Positions 49,640 through 58,242 of a stretch of 64,000 nucleotides of DNA are shown here, piece after piece. The DNA is from Mycobacterium intracellulare ATCC 13950. Lineage in GTDB: Bacteria > Actinomycetota > Actinomycetes > Mycobacteriales > Mycobacteriaceae. The stretch lies in contig NC_016946.1 of assembly GCF_000277125.1 (NCBI RefSeq), positions 496,001 through 560,000 of the forward strand. Direction: 5' to 3'. The position numbers were made by a program, and so were the translations under genes. The notes beneath the pieces were generated by a model. The model was not told the DNA's origin. It saw only the letters and a list, made by a program, of their open reading frames with translations, and did no database searches. The stretch's first letter is position 1, and every line of letters begins with the position of its first letter.

Positions 49640-50635
49640 TTACAGGTGGTGCTTGTAGGTGTCGTAGTCGGCGTCGGGTTCCCCGGTCGGCCGGAAGTAC
49701 TCGATGTTGTCGATGCCAAAACCCCACTCCTCGCGGGGTTTCCACACCGCTTCCACGCGCATGCCCATCCGTACCTCGTGCGCGTCGATGTCGGCGACGA
49801 GATGCAGGAACGGGATGTCGGCCCCATCGAGCAGCACATAGGCGGCCACGTAGGGCGGCTTGATGCGCTGGCCCTGGAACGGGATGTTGATGATCGCGAA
49901 CGTCGTCACGGTGCCCTTGTCCGGCAGCTCGACGAAGTCGGTGGTCGGCTGGCCGGTCGCCGGGTCGGCGCCGTGGGGCGGGAAGTACACCTTGCCGTTC
50001 TCGCCCGTCTTCGCGCCCAGCAGCTTGCCCTGGGCGATGGCCCGCAGGTAGGCGCTCTCCTCGTGCGAGGCGCTGTGCTGGATGGTCAGCGAGACGGGCG
50101 TGACGATCATGGTCACGGGGTCCTTGTCGCCGTCCGACTGCTCCGCGACGGCTTCGGCTTCCTCCCCCAGCTCGAAATAGGCGATGTCGGTGATGGCGCC
50201 CACCGGTTCGTCCACCCAGTGCACGTGCACGCGGGAGCCGGTCTTGATGGCCTTGGGCTCGCCCGCATCCACCGCATGGATCAGCGGGGTGTCGGCGCCG
50301 TCGAGCTTGATCAGCGCCCAGGCGAACGGCCGGTCGAGCGGCTGGCCCTCGATCGGTTCGGGCTGCCAGGTCCACGAGACGACGGTGCCGACGCTGGATA
50401 CCGGTACCATCTCGCCCAGCGGCTCGTAGGTGACCGGGTCATATTCCGGCGGCGGCACGTGCACCCGGCCATCCGACCCGCGCACCCCGAGGACGTGGCG
50501 GTCACGCAGTGCGGTGAAGAACTTGCTCAGCGTGGGGCCGACCGAACGGGTGTAGTCGAAGGCCAACGTCAGTGGCGCGGAGAGCGGTGGCTCAGGGTGA
50601 TCCATCAGGGGCGGGCTACTCGAGCTGGCTGTCAC
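49640..50635 (-). CDS. Double DUF35 (OB-fold) acyl-CoA-binding protein (Rv3521-like)
   Basis: About 331 residues with two similar OB-fold units: VVSWTWQPEPIEGQPLDRPFAWALIKLDGAD (about 95-125) and VTTFAIINIPFQGQRIKPPYVAAYVLLDGAD (about 245-275). These resemble the DUF35 domain of ChsH2 and are a probable partner of Ltp3/Ltp4 in an aldolase complex. Start uncertain: GTG 50635 lies nine bases from the KstR box; ATG 50605 (MDHPEPPL) is the alternative. The frame is open far upstream but only in non-homologous sequence. Confidence 0.85.
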   Translation of the reverse strand: MTASSSSPPLMDHPEPPLSAPLTLAFDYTRSVGPTLSKFFTALRDRHVLGVRGSDGRVHVPPPEYDPVTYEPLGEMVPVSSVGTVVSWTWQPEPIEGQPLDRPFAWALIKLDGADTPLIHAVDAGEPKAIKTGSRVHVHWVDEPVGAITDIAYFELGEEAEAVAEQSDGDKDPVTMIVTPVSLTIQHSASHEESAYLRAIAQGKLLGAKTGENGKVYFPPHGADPATGQPTTDFVELPDKGTVTTFAIINIPFQGQRIKPPYVAAYVLLDGADIPFLHLVADIDAHEVRMGMRVEAVWKPREEWGFGIDNIEYFRPTGEPDADYDTYKHHL

Positions 50636-50644
50636 GCCATCGAG

Positions 50645-50658
50645 TAGAACAGGTTCTA
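50645..50658. promoter_or_regulatory. KstR operator (Rv3521-like / Rv3520c-like)
   Basis: TAGAACAGGTTCTA fits the KstR consensus; shared by the leftward ltp operon and the rightward F420 oxidoreductase gene. Confidence 0.87.
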
Positions 50659-50698
50659 AGAACGGATTCAACATCGGGTCTGCGGAAGGGTGACGACG

Positions 50699-51730
50699 AT
50701 GAAGCTGGGACTGCAGCTGGGATATTGGGGCGCGCAGCCGCCGCAGAACCACGGTGAGCTCGTCGCCGCGGCAGAGGAGGCCGGCTACGACGCCGTCTTC
50801 ACCGCCGAGGCGTGGGGATCCGACGCCTACACGCCGCTGGCCTGGTTGGGTTCGTCGACGTCCCGGGTGCGGCTGGGCACCTCGGTGGTTCAGCTGTCCG
50901 CGCGGACCCCGACGGCCTGCGCGATGGCGGCTCTGACGCTGGACCACCTGTCCGGCGGCCGGCACGTGCTCGGCCTCGGCGTCTCGGGGCCGCAGGTGGT
51001 CGAGGGCTGGTATGGCCAGTCGTTCCCCAAGCCGCTGGCCCGCACCCGGGAATACATCGACATCGTCCGGCAGGTGTGGGCGCGGGAGGCGCCGGTGACC
51101 AGCGCCGGTCCGCACTACCCGCTGCCGCTGACGGGCGAGCGCGCAACGGGTCTGGGTAAGCCGCTCAAGCCGATCACCCATCCGCTGCGGGCCGACATCC
51201 CGATCATGCTGGGCGCCGAGGGGCCAAAGAACGTCGCGCTGGCCGCCGAGATCTGCGACGGCTGGCTGCCGATCTTCTACACGCCGCGCATGGCCGATAC
51301 CTACAACGAGTGGCTGGACGAGGGGTTCGCCCGCCCGGGCGCGCGCCGCAGCCGCGAGGACTTCGAGATCTGCGCGACGGCCAACATCGTCATCACCGAG
51401 GACCGCAGCGCCGCGTTCGCGGCCATGAAGCCCTATATCGCGCTCTACATGGGCGGCATGGGCGCCGAGGACACCAACTTCCACGCCGACGTCTACCGCC
51501 GGATGGGTTACGCCGAGGTGGTCGACGACGTGACGAAGCTGTTCCGCAGCAACCAGAAGGACAAGGCCGCCGAGATCATCCCGGACGAGGTGATCGACGA
51601 CGCCGCGATCGTCGGCGACATCGACTACGTGCGTAAGCAGATCAAGGCCTGGGAGGCCGCCGGCGTGACCATGATGGTGGTGTCCGGGCGCAGTACAGAG
51701 CAGGTCCGCGAGCTGGCGAGCCTGATCTGA
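50699..51730 (+). CDS. F420-dependent LLM-class oxidoreductase (Rv3520c-like)
   Basis: 343-residue luciferase-like TIM barrel: LGLQLGYWGAQPPQNHGEL at the N terminus, FTAEAWGSDAYTPLAWLG, GTSVVQLSARTPTACAMAA, GRHVLGLGVSGPQVVEGWYG. The family usually uses coenzyme F420; the substrate here is unknown. ATG 50699 is preferred over GTG 50690 because GGAAGG is ten bases from the ATG but only two from the GTG. KstR-regulated. Confidence 0.9.
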   Translation: MKLGLQLGYWGAQPPQNHGELVAAAEEAGYDAVFTAEAWGSDAYTPLAWLGSSTSRVRLGTSVVQLSARTPTACAMAALTLDHLSGGRHVLGLGVSGPQVVEGWYGQSFPKPLARTREYIDIVRQVWAREAPVTSAGPHYPLPLTGERATGLGKPLKPITHPLRADIPIMLGAEGPKNVALAAEICDGWLPIFYTPRMADTYNEWLDEGFARPGARRSREDFEICATANIVITEDRSAAFAAMKPYIALYMGGMGAEDTNFHADVYRRMGYAEVVDDVTKLFRSNQKDKAAEIIPDEVIDDAAIVGDIDYVRKQIKAWEAAGVTMMVVSGRSTEQVRELASLI

Positions 51731-51748
51731 CCCGTGCCCACCACGGAC

Positions 51749-51762
51749 TAGAACACGTTCTA
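51749..51762. promoter_or_regulatory. KstR operator in a convergent gap
   Basis: TAGAACACGTTCTA is a perfect palindromic match to the KstR consensus, 19 bases after the stop of the F420 oxidoreductase gene. No recognised gene starts from it. Confidence 0.78.
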
Positions 51763-51780
51763 CTTTTCTTGCCAGCGGCT

Positions 51781-51794
51781 GAGAACGCGTTCTA
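51781..51794. promoter_or_regulatory. Second KstR-like operator in the convergent gap
   Basis: GAGAACGCGTTCTA matches seven of eight fixed positions and has a perfect AGAACGCGTTCT core. An ATG follows ten bases later (51805), the spacing seen at 41412-41436. Confidence 0.65.
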
Positions 51795-51879
51795 GATTGT
51801 CCGGATGACACGCCCGACGACGATGCCGAGCGCGCAGCGCGATGAGGCGGAGCCGGGCAATCGACACCGGTCCGGCCGG

Positions 51880-52602
51880 TCAGCCGAGCGGGTGGGCGTC
51901 GCCGAATGTCATCTCGACGTGGCCGACGGATCCAGAGATCATCGCCCGCTTCGGCAGGCCCAGCGACGCCAGCTCCTTGGCGTAGGCGTGATCGCCGAGT
52001 CGCAGCGTCGCGCCGCCGAGCTGACCGCGCAGCCCGCGCACCCGCATCTCCCAGGGCACCTCCCGGGTTGTGCCGTCGGCGTAGGTGTAGGTCTTGAGGA
52101 CCTGCGGACGCGAGGTGAACACCGATGGCACCGGCAATGCCCGGGCGAAGTCGATGCCCGCGATGTGCGCGCCGTCGGCGCTGACGTCGAATCCGAACCG
52201 GCCCTGCTCGCGAACGGTGAAGTCGGCCATGATCTTCGGGAAGCCCCAGATGGACCGTCCCGCCTCCAGGGTGAAGCTCTGGTCGACCGGCAGGTGGTGG
52301 ATGAACGCGGCCGCGTCGCCCAGCGCTCGCCAGCCGCTTGCCGTCGAGCCGGGGGGATTGACCATCACGCAGGTGCCGAATTCGTGGTACTGCCCCAGGT
52401 CGCCGTCGATGTAGCGGGCCAGCATCAGGTTGACCACCGCCCGGCCCGGGCGGTGCTGGCAGACTTTCAGACCGCTGTAGTCGATAAGGCGTTGGGCCGC
52501 TTGCGCATCCACCGAAAACATCGCGGTGTGCACGTCCGCTTTACGTATCCGCACCGGCATGGTGAGGACTGTCCCCGCAACGATGTGTTGTGACTCAGCC
52601 AT
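51880..52602 (-). CDS. Acetoacetate-decarboxylase-family protein (Rv3519-like)
   Basis: 240 residues. The ADC-like signature ending GRSIWGFPKIMADF (about residues 116-129) includes the lysine equivalent to the Schiff-base residue; ARYIDGDLGQYHEFGT lies upstream. Activity on sterol-derived beta-keto acids is possible but unknown. ATG 52602; the frame is open upstream across cyp142 but without homology. Divergent from cyp142 across 42 bases. Confidence 0.85.
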   Translation of the reverse strand: MAESQHIVAGTVLTMPVRIRKADVHTAMFSVDAQAAQRLIDYSGLKVCQHRPGRAVVNLMLARYIDGDLGQYHEFGTCVMVNPPGSTASGWRALGDAAAFIHHLPVDQSFTLEAGRSIWGFPKIMADFTVREQGRFGFDVSADGAHIAGIDFARALPVPSVFTSRPQVLKTYTYADGTTREVPWEMRVRGLRGQLGGATLRLGDHAYAKELASLGLPKRAMISGSVGHVEMTFGDAHPLG

Positions 52603-52611
52603 GCCGGTTAC

Positions 52612-52625
52612 TGTAATCCGTTCGT
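52612..52625. promoter_or_regulatory. Degenerate KstR-like site (Rv3519-like/cyp142)
   Basis: TGTAATCCGTTCGT matches six of eight fixed KstR positions, in the only place an operator for these two genes could sit. Weak on sequence alone. Confidence 0.3.
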
Positions 52626-52644
52626 CAACACTTGGAGGCTGTAG

Positions 52645-53868
52645 ATGACTTCGACCATCCCGGAAGCAATCTCGAACATTGACCTGACCGACGGCAATTT
52701 CTACGCCGATCGTCACACCTCGCGTGAGGCCTATCGCTGGATGCGCGCCAACCAGCCGGTGTTTCGCGATCGCAACGGGCTGGCCGGCGCGACCACCTAT
52801 CAGGCCATCCTGGACGCCGAACGCAATCCGGAGCTGTTCTCCAGCACCGGCGGCATCCGTCCCGACCAGCCCGGCATGCCCTACATGATCGACATGGACG
52901 ATCCCGCACATCTGTTGCGGCGCAAGCTCGTCAACGCGGGCTTCACCCGCAAGCGGGTCAAGGAGAAGGAGCCGTCGATCGCGAAGCTGTGCGACACCCT
53001 CATCGATGCCGTGTGTGAGCGCGGCGAGTGTGACTTCGTCCGCGATATCGCCGCCCCGCTGCCGATGGCGGTGATCGGCGACATGCTGGGCGTGCTGCCC
53101 ACCGAACGCAGCATGCTGTTGAAGTGGTCCGACGATCTGGTCTGCGGGCTGAGTTCGCACATCGACCCGACGTCGGAAACGGCCCAGGCGGTGATGGCCG
53201 CATTCGCGGCGTACACCGAATTCACCACGAGCATCATCACCAAGCGGCGCGCCGAACCCACCGACGACCTGTTCTCCATCCTGGTGAACGCCGAGGTGGA
53301 GGGGCAGCGGATGTCCGACGACGAGATCGTCATGGAGACACTGCTCATCCTCATCGGCGGCGACGAGACCACCAGGCACACGTTGAGCGGGGGGACCGAA
53401 CAGCTGGTGCGCCACCGCGATCAGTGGGATGCCCTGGTGCGCGACCCTTCGTTGCTTCCGGGTGCGATCGAGGAGATGCTGCGCTGGACGTCGCCGGTCA
53501 AGAACATGTGCAGAACCCTGACCGCCGACACCGAATTCCACGGCACCTCCCTGCGCGAGGGCGAGAAGATCATGCTGCTGTTCGAGTCGGGTAACTTCGA
53601 CGAGTCGGTGTTCGAGGATCCGGACAGCTTCGACATCCGGCGAAACCCGAACAGCCACATGGCTTTCGGCTTCGGAACGCATTTCTGCCTGGGCAACCAG
53701 CTGGCCCGCCTCGAGCTGTCGATGATGACCGAGCGGGTGCTCAAGCGACTGCCGGACCTCAGGCTGGCCGACGACGACTCGACCCTGCCGCTGCGACCGG
53801 CGAACTTCGTCAGTGGCCTGGAGGCCATGCCGGTGGTGTTCACGCCGAGCGCGCCGCTGCTGGGTTGA
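52645..53868 (+). CDS. cyp142: Steroid C26-monooxygenase CYP142
   Basis: 407-residue cytochrome P450 that can oxidise the cholesterol side chain at C26, overlapping CYP125 in function but with opposite stereochemistry. I-helix LIGGDETTRHTL (about residues 240-251), ExxR in EEMLRW, heme loop FGFGTHFCLGNQLARLEL (about 338-355). ATG with GGAGG upstream. Followed by the palindrome at 53888. Confidence 0.95.
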   Translation: MTSTIPEAISNIDLTDGNFYADRHTSREAYRWMRANQPVFRDRNGLAGATTYQAILDAERNPELFSSTGGIRPDQPGMPYMIDMDDPAHLLRRKLVNAGFTRKRVKEKEPSIAKLCDTLIDAVCERGECDFVRDIAAPLPMAVIGDMLGVLPTERSMLLKWSDDLVCGLSSHIDPTSETAQAVMAAFAAYTEFTTSIITKRRAEPTDDLFSILVNAEVEGQRMSDDEIVMETLLILIGGDETTRHTLSGGTEQLVRHRDQWDALVRDPSLLPGAIEEMLRWTSPVKNMCRTLTADTEFHGTSLREGEKIMLLFESGNFDESVFEDPDSFDIRRNPNSHMAFGFGTHFCLGNQLARLELSMMTERVLKRLPDLRLADDDSTLPLRPANFVSGLEAMPVVFTPSAPLLG

Positions 53869-53887
53869 TCGCGTTAGAGCCTTCTTT

Positions 53888-53950
53888 CGCCGAGCGTGCA
53901 CACATGGCGAGATTTCGTTTGATTTCCCGCCCTGAGATCACGTTCGGCGC
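53888..53950. repeat. Inverted repeat overlapping the second nuclease-like gene stop
   Basis: TCGCCGAGCGTG at the left and CACGTTCGGCG at the right, with a partly paired interior. The leftward gene's TGA stop (53938-53940) lies in the right arm (cga acg tga on its strand). Same core as 34495 and 54807. Confidence 0.7.
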
Positions 53951-54774
53951 GCCCACGCCGCTGCCACCCTGGCGATGACGCCGCCCGGTGTGTCTTCGAT
54001 CGTGACGCGAACGACCGTCCAACCAATCTCCGCCAGGGTCTCCGCGCGTCGAATGTCCTTGTTGAATTGCCGCTGATCGGCGCGGTGATGGTCGCCTTCG
54101 TACTCGACGGCCAATTTGATGTCCTGCCAACCCATATCGAGACAGGCGATCAGAGCGCCGTAGTCATAAACCGGTATTTGAGTCTGCGGCCGCGGGAAAC
54201 CCGCGCGGATCAGCAGCAGCCGCAGCCATGTCTCGCGGGGAGATTCGGCGCCCTTGTCGACAAGCGGCAGCGCGACGCGCGCACGCGCGATGCCCCGTCG
54301 GCCTCGGTAACGCTCGCCGAGTGAGCCGACCTCGCTCACCTTGAGATCGGTTGCGCGCGCGAGCGCGTCGATGGCTGCGACCGCCCGATCGACGGGATAG
54401 CGGCAGGTGAGGTCGAGAGCCGTCCGCGCGGGGGTCGTCACCCGTAGGCCGGCGATCGTTTGTATCTCGTCCTCGGACAGCGAATCCGACCACGTGTTGA
54501 TACCGGCCGGCGGGCGGCGGTGTTGATAGACCAACTGCGCGGGCGCCCGGTGGTCGACCCATTTGGCCCCATGCAGTGCCGAGGCGGAGCGCCCTGCGAC
54601 GATGCCCCGCCGCCGCGACCACAGCCACGCGGCGCATGCGCGTCTTGTGGCGGTCAGTTCCGTGGCGGGGTCCACGTAGGCGTCGGGGTGCAACGCGACG
54701 AACCGGCTCCGCAGCCGGTACCGGGTGAGGGCGCCGGCTGCGAGCGCCTCGCTGGCGATGAAGGGTTCGCGCAC
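53938..54774 (-). CDS. AbiEi-like N terminus plus DUF559/Vsr-like nuclease domain protein, paralogue 2
   Basis: 278 residues, clearly paralogous along the whole length to the gene at 34584-35423. Shared segments include CAAWLWSRRRGIVAG, TTPARTALDLTCRYP, AAIDALARATDLKV, YRGRRGI and ETWLRLLLIRAGFPRPQTQIPV. Candidate nuclease residues are Asp in CLDMGWQD (about 213), Glu in LAVEYEGDHHR (about 224) and the following Glu/Asp. Ends inside a palindrome; a second large palindrome sits 33 bases upstream of its start. Function unknown. Confidence 0.8.
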   Translation of the reverse strand: MREPFIASEALAAGALTRYRLRSRFVALHPDAYVDPATELTATRRACAAWLWSRRRGIVAGRSASALHGAKWVDHRAPAQLVYQHRRPPAGINTWSDSLSEDEIQTIAGLRVTTPARTALDLTCRYPVDRAVAAIDALARATDLKVSEVGSLGERYRGRRGIARARVALPLVDKGAESPRETWLRLLLIRAGFPRPQTQIPVYDYGALIACLDMGWQDIKLAVEYEGDHHRADQRQFNKDIRRAETLAEIGWTVVRVTIEDTPGGVIARVAAAWARRT

Positions 54775-54806
54775 GCAAGCAGTGTGGCGTCAAGGACTGA
54801 CAGCGA

Positions 54807-54868
54807 CGCCGAGCGTGACGTCAGGGCGAAAAATCGGCCGAAAAGTCGCCGTGACGTCACGTTCGGCG
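54807..54868. repeat. 17-base inverted repeat upstream of the second nuclease-like gene
   Basis: CGCCGAGCGTGACGTCA (54807-54823) pairs with TGACGTCACGTTCGGCG (54852-54868) at 16 of 17 positions around a 28-base loop. It also lies just beyond the echA19 stop, so it may terminate that gene. Confidence 0.82.
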
Positions 54869-54878
54869 GAGAGGGGAC

Positions 54879-55691
54879 CTAGCGGTTTTGGAAGTTGGGC
54901 TTGCGCTTCTCGGCGAACGCCCGGGGGCCCTCCTTGGAGTCCTCGGACAGGAACACCGGTATCCCGTTTGCGGTATCGGGCTTGAAGGCCTCTTCCTCGT
55001 GCATCCCCTCGGTCTCGCGGATCGTCTTGAGGATCGCCTGGACGGCCAGCGGTCCGTTGTTCTCGATGACCTCGGCGATTTCGAGGGCCTTGGTCAGCGC
55101 CTGCCCGTCGGGAACGACGTGGCCGATCAGGCCCATGTCCTTGGCCTCGGCGGCGGTGATGTGCCGTCCGGTCAGCAGCAGGTCGCACGCCACGGTGTAA
55201 GGAATCTGGCGCACCAGTCGCACCGCGGACCCGCCCATCGGGTACAGGCTCCACTTGGCCTCGGAGATGCCGAATTTGGCGCTCTCGCCGGCCACCCGGA
55301 TGTCGGTGCCCTGCAGGATCTCCGTACCCCCGGCGATGGCCGGGCCCTCGACGGCGGCGATCAGCGGCTTTTTGAGCCGGCGGCCCTTGAGGAGCGCGTC
55401 GATCCGCGACGGGTCGTAGCTGCCGTCCTTGAATGACTCACCCGGCGGCTTCTGGGTCGCGGCCTTGAGGTCCATGCCCGCGCAGAAGTAGCCACCGGCA
55501 CCGGTCAGGATGCAGCAGCGGATGTCGGGATCGTTGTCGACGCGGTCCCAGGCCTGGACCATGATTTCCATCATTTCCGTGCTCAGGGCGTTGCGGCGGT
55601 GCGGCCGGTTCATGGTCACGATGAGGGTGTGACCACGCTGTTCCACGAGCGCGTCAGGACCGGTTTCCTCGTTTGCTGGCGCCTCGGTCAC
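54879..55691 (-). CDS. echA19: Enoyl-CoA hydratase EchA19
   Basis: Crotonase-family hydratase acting on the steroid C24 enoyl-CoA (3-oxochol-4,22-dien-24-oyl-CoA). Oxyanion segments [17 protein letters not shown] and [15 protein letters not shown], Glu in [14 protein letters not shown] terminus [19 protein letters not shown] 55691 (VTEAPANEE) gives 270 residues, near the 263 known; GTG 55721 is an alternative, closer to the KstR box. Divergent from fadD19. Confidence 0.93.
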   Translation of the reverse strand: MTEAPANEETGPDALVEQRGHTLIVTMNRPHRRNALSTEMMEIMVQAWDRVDNDPDIRCCILTGAGGYFCAGMDLKAATQKPPGESFKDGSYDPSRIDALLKGRRLKKPLIAAVEGPAIAGGTEILQGTDIRVAGESAKFGISEAKWSLYPMGGSAVRLVRQIPYTVACDLLLTGRHITAAEAKDMGLIGHVVPDGQALTKALEIAEVIENNGPLAVQAILKTIRETEGMHEEEAFKPDTANGIPVFLSEDSKEGPRAFAEKRKPNFQNR

Positions 55692-55736
55692 GGTTACCGC
55701 CTTTCCCTCGACAATGGACACGAGCTTGCCTCGAAA

Positions 55737-55750
55737 TGTAACACGTTCTA
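55737..55750. promoter_or_regulatory. KstR operator (echA19/fadD19)
   Basis: TGTAACACGTTCTA fits TNNAACNNGTTNNA; it ends five bases before the fadD19 GTG. Confidence 0.87.
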
Positions 55751-55755
55751 ATTTG

Positions 55756-57408
55756 GTGGCCGTGGCCTTGAATATTGCCGATCTAGCAGAGCACGCCATC
55801 GACGCTGTGCCCGAGCGTGTCGCCCTGATCTGCGGCGACGAGAAGTTGACCTACGCCCAACTGGAGGAGAAGGCCAACCGCCTTGCTCACTACCTGCTCG
55901 AGCAGGGGGTGAAAAAGGACGACAAGGTGGGCCTTTACTGCCGAAACCGCATCGAGATCGTCATCGCGATGCTCGGCATCGTCAAGGCGGGCGCCATCCT
56001 GGTGAACGTCAACTACCGCTACGTCGAGGGCGAGCTGCGCTACCTGTTCGACAACTCCGACATGGTCGCGCTGGTCCACGAGCGCCAGTACTCCGACCGG
56101 GTGGCCAACGTGCTGCCCGAGACTCCCAACGTCAAGACGATCCTGGTCGTCGAGGACGGCAGCGACAACGACTACCAGCGCTACGGCGGCGTCGAGTTCT
56201 ACTCCGCGATCGCCCAGAGCTCACCCGAGCGCGACTTCGGCCCGCGCAGCGCCGACGACATCTACCTGCTCTACACGGGCGGCACCACCGGATTCCCGAA
56301 GGGCGTGATGTGGCGCCACGAGGACATCTACCGGGTGCTGTTCGGCGGAACCGACTTCGCCACAGGCGAATTCGTCAAGGACGAGTACGACCTGGCCAAG
56401 GCCGCCGCGGCCAATCCGCCGATGGTCCGCCACCCGATTCCGCCGATGATCCACGGCGCCACCCAGTCGGCGACCTGGATGTCGATCTTCTCGGGTCAAA
56501 CCACGGTGCTGGCACCGGAATTCAACGCCGACGAGGTCTGGCGCACGATTCACGAGCACAAGGTGAACCTGCTGTTCTTCACCGGCGACGCGATGGCGCG
56601 GCCGCTGCTGGACGCGCTGCTGGCGCACCAGGAGAAGGGTAACGAGTACGACCTGTCGTCCCTGTTTTTGCTCGCCTCCACCGCGGCGCTGTTCTCGCCG
56701 AGCATCAAGGAGAAGTTCCTCGAGCTGCTGCCCAACCGGGTCATCACCGACTCGATCGGATCGTCGGAAACCGGATTCGGCGGCACCAGCGTCGTCGCCA
56801 AGGACGCGCCGCACAGCGGCGGCCCACGCGTGACGATCGACCACCGCACCGTCGTCCTCGACGAGGACGGCAACGAGGTCAAGCCCGGCTCCGGCGTGCG
56901 CGGCTTCATCGCGAAGAAGGGCAACATTCCCGTCGGCTACTACAAGGACGAGAAGAAGACCGCCGAGACGTTCAAGACCATCAACGGCGTGCGCTACGCC
57001 ATCCCCGGCGACTACGCGACGGTCGAGGAGGACGGCACCGTCACGATGCTGGGCCGCGGCTCGGTGTCGATCAACAGCGGCGGCGAGAAGATCTACCCCG
57101 AGGAGGTCGAGGCCGCGCTCAAGGGGCACCCCGACGTCTTCGACGCCCTGGTGGTCGGTGTGCCCGACGCCCGCTACGGCCAGCACGTCGCGGCCGTCGT
57201 CCAGCCGCGGCCGGGAACGCGGCCCCCGCTGTCGGAGCTGGACGCCTTCGTGCGTTCCGAGATCGCGGGATACAAAGTGCCGCGCAGCCTGTGGCTGGTC
57301 GACGAGGTCAAGCGCTCGCCCGCCGGCAAGCCCGACTATCGCTGGGCCAAGGAGCAGACCGAGGCGCGCCCGGCCGACGACGTGCACGCCGCTCACGTAA
57401 CTGCATGA
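55756..57408 (+). CDS. fadD19: Steroid C26 acyl-CoA synthetase FadD19
   Basis: 550-residue ANL-family ligase activating the C26 carboxylate of cholestenoate; in rhodococci it is required for C24-branched sterols. P-loop [14 protein letters not shown] (about residues 174-187), [32 protein letters not shown] and C-terminal [13 protein letters not shown] 55756 ([13 protein letters not shown]) matches the M. tuberculosis start; there is almost no leader after the KstR box. Confidence 0.95.
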   Translation: MAVALNIADLAEHAIDAVPERVALICGDEKLTYAQLEEKANRLAHYLLEQGVKKDDKVGLYCRNRIEIVIAMLGIVKAGAILVNVNYRYVEGELRYLFDNSDMVALVHERQYSDRVANVLPETPNVKTILVVEDGSDNDYQRYGGVEFYSAIAQSSPERDFGPRSADDIYLLYTGGTTGFPKGVMWRHEDIYRVLFGGTDFATGEFVKDEYDLAKAAAANPPMVRHPIPPMIHGATQSATWMSIFSGQTTVLAPEFNADEVWRTIHEHKVNLLFFTGDAMARPLLDALLAHQEKGNEYDLSSLFLLASTAALFSPSIKEKFLELLPNRVITDSIGSSETGFGGTSVVAKDAPHSGGPRVTIDHRTVVLDEDGNEVKPGSGVRGFIAKKGNIPVGYYKDEKKTAETFKTINGVRYAIPGDYATVEEDGTVTMLGRGSVSINSGGEKIYPEEVEAALKGHPDVFDALVVGVPDARYGQHVAAVVQPRPGTRPPLSELDAFVRSEIAGYKVPRSLWLVDEVKRSPAGKPDYRWAKEQTEARPADDVHAAHVTA

Positions 57409-57438
57409 CGCGCTCCAAGCGCTAGGACCGCGCGAGGC

Positions 57439-58206
57439 GTGACCGACTTCGTCAAGCACAACCCGGACGCGCCCGCCCGGTTCTTCGCCGCGGAAGCCGC
57501 TGGCCTGCAATGGCTTTCCGGCGCCGACGGCGGCGTGCCCTGCGCGCAAGTCGTCTCCGTCACGATGACGAGCCTGACGCTGCGCCGCCTCGACTCGGTG
57601 AACCCGACCCCCGAGGCGGCGCGTGAGTTCGGTGCCCGACTCGCCGCCACGCACGACGCCGGCGCCGCCGGCTTTGGCGCCGGCCCCGACGGGTGGGACG
57701 GGCCCGGCTTCTTCGGACCCCTGTCGCAGCCCCTGCCGATGTCGCTGCGACCGCACCGACGCTGGGGCGAGTTCTACGCGCAGGAGCGGCTGGCCCCGAT
57801 GGCCGAACTCGCCGCCGCGCGGCTCGACTCGTCGACCCGCGAGGTCGTCGACGCCGTCGCGGCGCGTTGCCGTGCGGGTGATTTCGACGACGACGACCCG
57901 CCGGCCCGCCTGCACGGCGACCTGTGGAGCGGCAACGTGATGTGGACGCCCGCCGGGGTGGTGCTGATCGACCCGGCCGCGCACGGCGGTCAACGCGAGA
58001 CCGACCTGGCGATGCTCGCGCTGTTCGGCTGCCCGCATCTCGACGCCGTCATCGACGGTTACCGGCGGGTGCGGCCGCTGCGACCCGGCTGGCGCGACCG
58101 CGTCGGACTGCACCAGCTCTTCCCGCTGCTCGCCCATGTCGTGCTGTTCGGCGGCGGGTACGCGCGGCAGACCCACGCCGCCGCCCGCGCCGCGCTGGCC
58201 GCCTGA
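57439..58206 (+). CDS. Fructosamine kinase-family protein
   Basis: 255 residues, aminoglycoside-phosphotransferase-like kinase fold. HGDLWSGNVMWTPAGVVLIDPAAHGGQRETDLAML (about residues 160-195) contains the catalytic Asp and metal-binding Asp; the N-terminal lobe is short. The family phosphorylates fructosamines or ribulosamines for protein deglycation. GTG start, 30 bases after fadD19, so it may be read through from that promoter. No obvious sterol role. Confidence 0.87.
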   Translation: MTDFVKHNPDAPARFFAAEAAGLQWLSGADGGVPCAQVVSVTMTSLTLRRLDSVNPTPEAAREFGARLAATHDAGAAGFGAGPDGWDGPGFFGPLSQPLPMSLRPHRRWGEFYAQERLAPMAELAAARLDSSTREVVDAVAARCRAGDFDDDDPPARLHGDLWSGNVMWTPAGVVLIDPAAHGGQRETDLAMLALFGCPHLDAVIDGYRRVRPLRPGWRDRVGLHQLFPLLAHVVLFGGGYARQTHAAARAALAA

Positions 58207-58242
58207 GCACCGCCCGCGGCGGCCGGGCTACTGTCGATCCCG

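Noticed and set aside
49640..51811. 723-codon minus-strand frame
   Set aside because: The homologous part is the DUF35 protein starting near 50635; the extension is antisense to the F420 oxidoreductase.
51880..53901. 673-codon minus-strand frame as one fused protein
   Set aside because: Only the part from ATG 52602 matches the acetoacetate-decarboxylase family; the rest is antisense to cyp142.
53888..54868. Insertion sequence with terminal inverted repeats
   Set aside because: The encoded protein is not a recognised transposase, each flank is itself a palindrome rather than one half of an IS terminus, and no target duplication was seen.
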